Origin: Lantana camara
Taxonomy: Eukaryota > Streptophyta > Magnoliopsida > Lamiales > Verbenaceae
Length of the DNA stretch: 64,000 nucleotides
Reading direction: 5' to 3'
Assembly: GCA_037501455.1 (NCBI GenBank)
Contig: CM074856.1
Coordinates: 18,125,001 to 18,189,000, forward strand
A program made the position numbers and the translations under genes. How positions within the stretch are numbered: position 1 is the stretch's first letter; each line of letters starts with the position of its first letter. Shown one piece after another: positions 56,197 to 64,000 of the stretch. The notes below the pieces were generated by a model, which worked only from the letters and a program-made list of their open reading frames with translations, was not told the DNA's origin and made no database searches.

Positions 56197-59100
56197 TGCA
56201 GCGCCAAGCGACCACATCCCCCTCACCTAGACCCGAACCTACATATGAAATAGAAATCCATAGATGAGTTCAAGACTAAGCGAATGGGGACCTACACACA
56301 CTCGCTAGGCCAGGCGGAGCTAAGACAGGACCAGAGCGGGCAAAATAAAAGAAAGCGGGAGCATACATCAAAATTAGAGAAGATCAATCCACAAAAATGG
56401 GTTCAACTAGCCCTAGAAGCCTGTCCCGAAAATATGTATAACAGGAATTCATAAGGTACATACATAACTCAATTTCAAATCCAAACAATATACAAAATGT
56501 GACCGAATGCAAATGAAAATGCAACTTGAGCTAGGAGACTAGAACTTGACCGACTCATGACTCTGCCTAGCACGAACCAACCTGTAACTGAAAAGTTGAA
56601 AGGAGAGGGTCAGTCCACCGACTAAGTGAGGGGGCTAACACACACCCACACACGTATACATATAGAGCAAAGCATATATTAAATAAAAGACTATGAACCG
56701 GGATAGGGTTTTGCATACCAAAACCATTTTCGAATCAAACTTATATATATTCATAACAAAATTGAACATAGCTTAAAAGAAAGGTCCTATCCCGTTTCAT
56801 AATCAACATAACTTAACAAATTCTTATACCCGGTGAGTATGGGTCTTACTCTAACTCCCCAATTATTAACATATGTATTAAAACTGAAAACACAAATCAT
56901 AAACCAATCCAACCCCAACAACATGTAGTTCGGGAAGCAAACCCTCACTACTCTTACCAATGCACAAGGGGTAGCTAACCCACATTGTGCTTGAAGCACC
57001 ACGCCTCCCCAACCTCCAAGAGTCGCGCGTAAGTACTTCAAATGGGAATCGTGCACAGGCTTAACCCGATGGCCCTTACCATCCCGGGCGTCCTTACCCA
57101 CAATTCCCTGGGCCCGACAAATCTGAACATAGCTTAACAGATCATAGCTCGCAACGTAACAAACTTACATACCTTAGCATACCTTACCTTGCAACTCGGC
57201 CTATGCTTTTAATGTACCTCTCCATGTCAATCCTAAATCATGGCATGTTGAAGAAGAGCAAAGCTTGCACGAAGACACATGGTTTGGAGCATAGCCTTGT
57301 TGCAAAATAATTTTAAGCTCACATATGCTTGTAAATATAGTTCAAAACTATTTAAACATATGACAAAGTTATAAACGTATCTTATAAGCACGTATCTATT
57401 ATATAAATATAATAGTATAGTCACATACGGGCTTGAAAATGAGCACATAGGGTTGTAGGTCATATTAACTAAAAAGAAACAAACCTAAACCTCACCTTTC
57501 AAAAGTGCTCCCGGAAGAGCGTTAACGACCAAGAAGAAGCTAAATGGTGGATCCGACACCTCCCGAACTCAAATCTAAGACAAACAAACACATACTCAAG
57601 ACTTAGACTAGATCATGAACCAATTAGATGCACGACGACTCATACGAATGCAAATGTATGCAATGCATATCATATAGATTCATACTTAGGCATATTGGAG
57701 TAAATAACGAGATATCACATAACGAATTCAAGAATTAAACTCATAATATATTAAATAAACTCATAACGTATCATATTATAGCATACCATATGCATTCATA
57801 AGCTTAAAGTGCAACAAGAAAATGAGAGATGCTAGAAAGCGTTAAACATTCATATATCGATCATGAATTTAAGTTGTAATAACACCTAACAAACGAGGCC
57901 ATAAACTTCATCTAATTAATGAAACATAGCATTATACAACACTTTAACATATCAGGATCAAAATCAGGGTGGGAGAAATTAAATATAATAAAAAACGAAA
58001 CAAGAAATGGGTATACGAATAACACTACCAAATGCTGTCACAAAACAACTACGTTGCCTAAAGGGGGTAACCCCCATTACTGGAGGCAGCAGCTCACATT
58101 GGAAGAGTAACGGGGGTTACTCCTCCCACTCCCAAACGCCTTAACGGGCGTTACCCGCTCCAGGCTGCTTCTTCCTCGCGAAGAGCAGCCCTGTTCTCCT
58201 TCTCTTCACCTCCATGAAGTAGTAGCAGCATAAGACAACAATGACACAACAAGAAGGCAAGGATATAGTATACAAAATACTACTCATCAACAATAAAACC
58301 ACAACAAATCAAGGTCATGGAGCAAGAAGGCAAAAGTATTCAAGAATGCATCAATTCTTTCCAAAAGTCATGAAGTTCAGCTATAGATGCTCATCATTCA
58401 CAAATCTTACATCAAATTCATGCTCAAATATTCATAAAAAAAGCTTGAGTGATCACATTTCATGCCTCAAAATAACTCAAAACCGAACACAAGACATGGA
58501 TTTAAAATTACAGTTCAAACCTAACTATTCACTTCATATCTCAAAGCATGCTTAAAAACCTCCATGAGAAAGAACATACCATAGCTTTAAATGAACACAA
58601 GAAGGAGAGGAACAAGATCATATACTTACCTTTCAAATTGGAGAAGAAATGGAGGTGTAAGGAGCTCAAATCTTGCAAGAGGAATAGTATTTTCCCCCCT
58701 TTCTCCTTGGTTTAGTGAATCAGCAGCTCTTTCCTCCTTTTCCTTCAAGTGGACCAAAATGAGGAGTGTTCAGAGGGTTAGGGTATTAAACCATGGTTGA
58801 GTGGGTTCAAACCTGAGTTAATTTGGTCAAGAAATGAAATGTTATGGCCAAAACCATAAAAGGTGGCAAAGCTGCGCGAGGCTCACGTTTCGGGCAAAAT
58901 AAGGGGGTCCAAACGGGTTTAGAAAAATACAAGATTGGGTTCTTTAGCTTGAAAATCTTGTTACAAGTCCGGTGCCACTTCCGAAATTCAAATCCGAATC
59001 CCCGAGCTCAAGATATGCCTTCCGGAGTCCGAGGCGTGCTAAAGCTAGTTAGGTCCTCGAATCCCAAAAATCAAGAAATGGTCTCCGACCAAATCGAACA

Positions 59101-59368
59101 AGTATAAATGAATATTATAAACACGTAAACAAGTTCATAAAACATATAATTCAAATATATCACGTATTCACAAAGTTCGAAAATTAAATTCAAGTTTTAG
59201 AATTTAAAAAAAAAAACGGAAGTTAAAACGTGAAACTTACCTAATTAGGGCACAAATGACACGTAAACAATTAATTCAACATATAAATTAAATCAAACGA
59301 GAAATTAAAACATCGAAAAACCCTCTCGTGATGCCATACCTGGTTTACCAAAGAAATGGGGTGTCACA
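56197..59368 (-). repeat. Complete 3' LTR of a Tekay/Del-like gypsy element
   Basis: On the minus strand it starts TGTGACACCCCATTTC at 59368, directly after a polypurine tract, and ends GGCGCTGCA at 56197 (3172 bp). Its end resembles that of the solo LTR at 5710 (both have an ATGTGGT block shortly before the terminus). A palindrome cluster lies at 58061-58156. The internal region of the element therefore extends rightward from 59369. Frames inside the LTR are not genes. Confidence 0.82.
58061..58156. repeat. Cluster of short palindromes in LTR
   Basis: GGGGGTAACCCCC (about 58063-58076), GAGTAACGGGGGTTACTC (58105-58122) and TTAACGGGCGTTACCCGC (58141-58158) lie 1212-1307 bases from the LTR start. 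Confidence 0.8.
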
Positions 59369-59383
59369 ATCCTCTCCCCTTAA
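59369..59383 (-). other. Polypurine tract of the minus-strand Tekay-like element
   Basis: The minus strand reads CTTAAGGGGAGAGGAT immediately before TGTGACACCCC. It is the plus-strand priming site for this element. Confidence 0.75.
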
Positions 59384-60520
59384 GAGAACCTGGTCCCCAG
59401 GTTCACCGCTCGAGTTTTAAGATCAAGCAACTTCCCGTATTCATCCCATGTTCGAGGTTCATGATGTCCCGACAAGGATTAGCCCGGTAAGGTCTTCATG
59501 CACAAGGAGTTTGACCACTTTTTGAAATCTTGATGGAGAAATTCCTCATCGCTTGATCTGACTAGGAGCAACTGAAATGTCTCGCACGATAGGAGGGTCC
59601 AAGTTGATTCATCACCCATCGTTTGATTCAATCCATCTACTCAAAAGCTCGGGGTTATACAAATGGTGTGGTTATAGAACCTCCACCACTCGCACCTTCT
59701 ACTTAAGAAGTCTTTTTGTTAGAGAGCTAAACCACCACTGCTTGCTCGTTTTGGAAGACCGTTGCAAACACGACCCTCAACTTACCGCGAGAAAACCACA
59801 CACACATACATGAGCACAACACACATCAAACACACGCGCACAAGTAAAGCACACAACAATTATATACACATCAATTAAGAATGTATGATACACATGCCAT
59901 GGATGATTTATGTACCGGTCACCATTTCTCATAGTCCTTCACATTATTAAGATTGGGCAATGAGTCAAGGTTGGTGCCATAGAGCTCGTGATCCTAACTC
60001 CTTAACGTCGGTGTTCTTGAACTAATCCTTAGCTTGATAATTCCATCCCCTTTTCCAAACTCCATCTCTAAATAACGATACCCACCTCCGAAAAACTTTC
60101 TTTTCTTGTCTACAATCCCCTAATTGTCATGGGGGATAGTTTCAATTCTTTTTTCTCCGGAGGATTCCGCATTCCATTTAATCTTGAAACACCCTAAACT
60201 CGGTTGACAAATACCATAACTCGACCTCTGGTTACCTTGAAACCTCATGATCTCTTCCTTCTAGGATATCCTAAAACCTCTTCTAATTCAAATCTAGGCT
60301 TCTCGGCATCTGTCTCTTGTATCTTGGTAGTCCGGTAAAGGGATGTTCTTCGGAATCATCGAGTAGTACGCCCCTGCATTCACACCTTCGCTATCTCCAT
60401 CATTCCATGATTCCCTTAGAGCTCTTTTATTCCTCTTGATATCTTCATGAATTAGTTACCCCACACTCTCATGCTCGACCTTATTCCTTTTTTCTTTTCG
60501 ATATTCTTAAATGTTGAGTT
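59384..60520 (-). other. 3' internal non-coding region of the Tekay-like element
   Basis: No integrase or chromodomain frame can be read here. It probably represents the region between pol and the polypurine tract. From 60261 it forms the outer part of a large inverted repeat. CA-rich simple sequence lies at about 59800-59850. Confidence 0.45.
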
Positions 60521-62682
60521 TGTTGGAAAACAGTAGAGTTAAAGCAGCCGAAGTTTAAAAAATTTTCCGAAAGGGATCGTGATCTTGCAATGTTCGTTTC
60601 AAAACAAAGTAGGATATTAAGAAACTTACAACAATTGAAGCTTTCTTGAAACGTTTTGAGCCGCCCTCAAATGTCCTTCAAGCGGCATGAATCCCCGTTT
60701 CTTGAACGATTCTTTCTTCGAGATTCCAAAGTAGAAATCCTCTAGAGTATTAATCCACACTAACCTAGATTCAAATCATGTTAGTGAGTATGTTAGTACT
60801 ATAACATGCGTATTAAAGAAACAAAAACAAGAAAAAAAGAGCAAGAGAATTATCCCCAAAATTCCATGAAGTTGGACGTGATCTCCAAATCACGAGTAAA
60901 GCCCCAAATTCTCGAACCCCTAGTCCTTTTATAGGCTAGGGTTCGAACCTCTTTTCTTGTAGGAGAAGGTCTCCTATTTTGACTTTTCTTCTATTTTCTT
61001 TCTCTCCAAGTAATAGGATTCTTATTCAAAATAAGATATCTACTCCTTCTAGAAAGAGAGTTCCTAACTAATTAGGAATATTTAATTATTCCAATAATAA
61101 TTAAATATCTTATTCTAATAATATTTATTCTAATCATATTAGAATTAATATTTTATTTAGAATAATAAAATAGAAGATATTTATTTATTTTTTTATTCTA
61201 ATCAAATTAGAACAAGCAAATAATTAAATACTTAGAATTAATTTTTCAATTAATTCTTTCAAGGGCTTTAGAATAAATTCACTAATTAATTATAATGGTC
61301 TAAAATTAATTCTCCAATTAATTTTATTTTGGCTATAAAATTAATTCTCCAATTAGTTATATTTAGGGATTTATAATTAATTCTCCAATTAATTATATCT
61401 TGGTTTTATAATTAATTCTCCAATTAACTATATTTGGACTTAATAATTAATCCTAAAATTAATTAACACATGATCCAATTCTGTAATTGGAGTCACGCTT
61501 TCTTGACTCTCACACGTGTACCATATAGTTGTGGTCTCGCTTCGATCAATTATTTTTTATCTTTCTAACAATACCCTTTGAACCCGGTATTTGTGTGTGA
61601 CCATCTAGGTTCAATTTCAGTTAGTAGTGAGCCTAATTAATTAATACACTTTATCATTAATTACCGCACAAATCACACGACCATAGTCTAGCAACAGGTA
61701 TGTAACCCCTACCCAAAATGTGAATGTATATTCGAAAGAACCTTTCAGCCAATGACATCATGTGGGATACGATCCTCCTACAATCCTATCTCTCGATTAA
61801 GATCTAGGGCATGGAAATATGGAGAGCCCCACTGATCTTAATCTTAAAACAAAGTTCCTTTCATATTCCATTTGATCTCAATCCAAGAAAACCCAATTTT
61901 CTTGATGTCGTGATCTAACCACCTTGTGCAAGGATTTTAGCATGGAATCATAAATGACTTGTGTAATAACAGATCATGTTGCCTACAGTAAGTGTAGGTC
62001 CTTTATTGATTCCAACAATTCTCATATGCCACTTGTGTAATCCCAACATAGGTCGTGGTTCAGGTGTCTATATAGCGACACCCTTTTGAGCCTATATTAA
62101 AGATTACAGAGTTAGCTCATATGAGATAATGTGGAATCTCAATCTCAGGTCTAAGGATTAATTCCTCACGTCATTGACATGCGAGATATTTCCTAATCTG
62201 GAAGTTCTAGTAACATCTTTTCCCATTTAGGAATCTTCTTACGCGGGGCACTCTCAGTGAACTTGTTCTTACAACAAGCACCCTTGTGTATTGTGTACGC
62301 ATCAACTTATGCACTTTACACCCCATGAAACAGGATGATCCTTCTTAAGGACACAACTACACAAGCAAGTCTCAACAGAGGCAAGGTCGACACTCCCACT
62401 GTCTATCGGCCTCATTGACTTGGAGAAGTTTCTAATCCTCGCCTATGGAGTTAAGAACTTATTTCATGTGTCATTCACATAATGATAAAGTTCTTAATGG
62501 CCTCATCGGATTAGGGGAGTTCTAGACATGCACACGTAATGGAAACACTCAAAACACGTAATGTCACATAAAAAGTATTCGTCTGTGATTACAATCATCC
62601 GTATATTATTCAAAGATTGTTTGTGACATAGGGAAAGTCCCAAAGCATAACGGCTTCCTAGGGCACTATTCCCAATAGAGTT
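60516..62682 (-). mobile_element. Ty1-copia solo LTR
   Basis: The LTR is 60521-62677 (2157 bp), oriented minus. It is homologous to the copia LTR at 17352-19635 (shared AATAGTGCCCTAG, AATCTTTGAATAATATACG, ACATGATTTGAATCTAGG, TTTGAGGGCGGCTCAAAACG). It is flanked by a perfect duplication GAGTT (60516-60520 and 62678-62682). Its start is TATTGGGAATAG instead of TGTTAGGAATAG. No internal domain adjoins. Confidence 0.92.
61240..61470. repeat. AT-rich tandem repeat inside the copia solo LTR
   Basis: ATTAATTCTCCAATTAATTA-type units of about 37-42 bp recur at least five times (near 61305, 61338, 61376 and 61412, plus degenerate flanking copies). The sister LTR at 17352-19635 has no such array at the matching place. 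Confidence 0.75.
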
Positions 62683-64000
62683 GACCATCACGCTTCTCCG
62701 GTAAATTTGGACTTCCAACTTCCTAGCTCCTCTATAATTCCCACTCATTCATTTACTAATGATATCCGTGATAAGTCCCTCATTGATGAGAAATGCTCTC
62801 GTCAATATAACCCTTGGAGTTGTTAAGAAGAGAAACTTTAATTTCTCTTCAATTATTTCGTTTTAAATTTTTTCTCGACACGGCTCCCCTCTATTGAATA
62901 TTTGTACACATAAGGAAGAAAGAGCTATCGATCTTTATCTAGTGCAGCACCATCTACTCGGTCTTGATATTCATGTTAAATACTGAATCAATCGTTTTAC
63001 CTCCTAGGGATTGGGTTCAAATATTTGTTCCCTGTTTCACTTCTCACCTCGATACTCCCTTAATCACTCATCAAGGAAGAGACCTTCCATCTTGAAATCC
63101 AAACCAATACATCTAATATATAAAGACGAGGTTTATGTGATATGGTACCAATCTTTTTCCTTTTATTATGTCCCCCTTCGTGATGGAAAATTGGGTGAGA
63201 AGAAAGTAGTGACTCCGAGGATTTGGTTGAGGTTATAATGAGAAATAGGGGACATAATAAAAGGAAGAAGATTGGTGCCATATCATACAAACCTCGTCCT
63301 TATATATTCGATGTATCGGTTTGGATTTCATGATGGAAGGTGTCTTCCTTGATGAGTAATTAAGAGAGTATCAAAATGAGAAGTGGAACCGGGAACAATT
63401 GTCTAAACGTAATTCCTAGGAGGGAAGTGATTGATTCACTATTCAACGTGAATGTCAAGGCGAAGTAGATGATGGTGCACTAGAGAAAGAGATCGATAGT
63501 TCTTCTTTCCTTGAGTATACAAATATCCAAGAGAGGAGAACTTTATTGGAAAGCTTAACCAGAAGAATTAAAGAGAGAAATTAAAGGTTCTCTCCTTAAC
63601 GAATCCAGGGTTATATCGACGAGAGCATTCCCATCAATGGGAGACTTACCATGGATATTATTAGTAAAGGAAGGGAATGGAAACTGTTGAGGAGCAATGA
63701 ACTAGGAGGTCTTAAAATCTTTTCGAGAAAGCGAGATGGTGGACTCCTCACTTAAGGATATTGAAGAGAAAAGAGGAACGAGGTAGAGCATAGGAGTGCG
63801 GGGAAACTAATTCACGATGATGTCAATAGGAAATGAAAGAACTCTAAGGGATCGTGGAATGTTGAAAATTGTGAAGATGTATCCGCTAGGGCGTACTACT
63901 TGATGATTCCGAAGTGCATCTCTTTACTGAATACAAGAGAGATGCAGAGAAGCCGGGATTTAAATTTAACAAGGTTTAAAGATATCTTAGAAGGAGTGGA

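Larger units (their letters stand above)
60261..64000. repeat. Large interrupted inverted repeat
   Basis: The left arm (60261-60520 plus 62683-63175) matches the reverse complement of the right arm (63249-64000 and beyond) at what looks like 85-90 percent. Examples are CTTCGGAATCATCGAGTAGT against the complement near 63890, and CTTCCATCTTGAAATCCAAACC against the complement near 63330. A 73-base spacer separates the arms. The left arm is interrupted by the copia solo LTR. The right arm runs off the window. The two short frames at 63011-63290 arise from it. Confidence 0.85.

Noticed and set aside
55233..59107. Similar 98- and 87-codon frames at 55233-55529 (-) and 58844-59107 (+) as a conserved small gene
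   Set aside because: They are the same block of two Tekay-like LTRs in opposite orientation. The similarity reflects repeat homology and both are in LTR non-coding sequence.
63011..63290. Paired 75-76 codon frames resembling a small conserved protein
   Set aside because: They are mirror translations of the two arms of the inverted repeat centred near 63212.

Overview
The window is plant nuclear DNA from a eudicot. It is AT-rich and intergenic in character, almost wholly built of transposable elements, and it holds one recognisable cellular gene: a dirigent-protein gene at 10254-10859 (+). I cannot name the species from sequence alone. The elements are typically angiosperm: Tat/Retand-like and Tekay/Del-like Ty3-gypsy, Ty1-copia, L1-type LINE, Helitron, hAT, CACTA, MULE-type MITEs and tRNA-derived SINEs.

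Left part (1-12.8 kb). A Tekay-like LTR enters from the left edge and ends at 1461 (minus orientation). A small tandem duplication and a three-copy dispersed repeat follow. Next come a decayed hAT-like element with a DUF659-type transposase scrap (2620-3940) and a CACTA-like non-autonomous element (about 4018-9530). The CACTA body is split by a complete 2974-bp solo LTR (5710-8683, TSD GTTTA) and carries a SINE. A 353-bp MULE-type MITE (9620-9972) lies just upstream of the dirigent gene. A 386-bp Helitron-like element (11071-11456) and an 820-bp hAT element with a perfect 8-bp TSD (11663-12482) follow the gene.

Centre (12.8-47.8 kb). This is a nest of insertions that can be resolved by target-site duplications. 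A 5'-truncated gypsy fragment C (12808-15502) lies beside a minus-strand Helitron (outer ends 15510 and 47820) that retains a Rep/HUH coding remnant and was entered by an L1-type LINE. Gypsy element B (15840-42221, TSD CTAAC) inserted into the Helitron. A copia element then entered B near its 5' end and was deleted down to its 3' end plus one LTR. Gypsy element A (29528-42048, TSD ACCAC) inserted into B's 3' LTR. A and B each have a degraded gag-pol on the plus strand. Between pol and the 3' LTR each also carries a minus-strand gene that reads as three exons with two introns at conserved positions and phases, about 880 codons long. C retains exon 1 of the same gene intact. This spliced antisense gene is the most interesting system in the window.

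Right part (47.8-64 kb). AT-rich sequence holds a composite retroposon with long TSDs (48884-49527), two MITEs, a LINE RNase H scrap, and then rearranged Tekay-like LTRs. These include a head-to-head LTR arm at 54800 and a complete 3172-bp minus-strand 3' LTR at 56197-59368 with an adjacent polypurine tract. Non-coding 3' internal sequence of that element follows. It is part of a large inverted repeat (60261-64000) and is interrupted by a 2157-bp copia solo LTR (TSD GAGTT).

In three Tekay-like LTRs, clusters of short palindromes lie at the same distance (about 1.2-1.35 kb) from the LTR start, although the palindrome sequence is different in each family.
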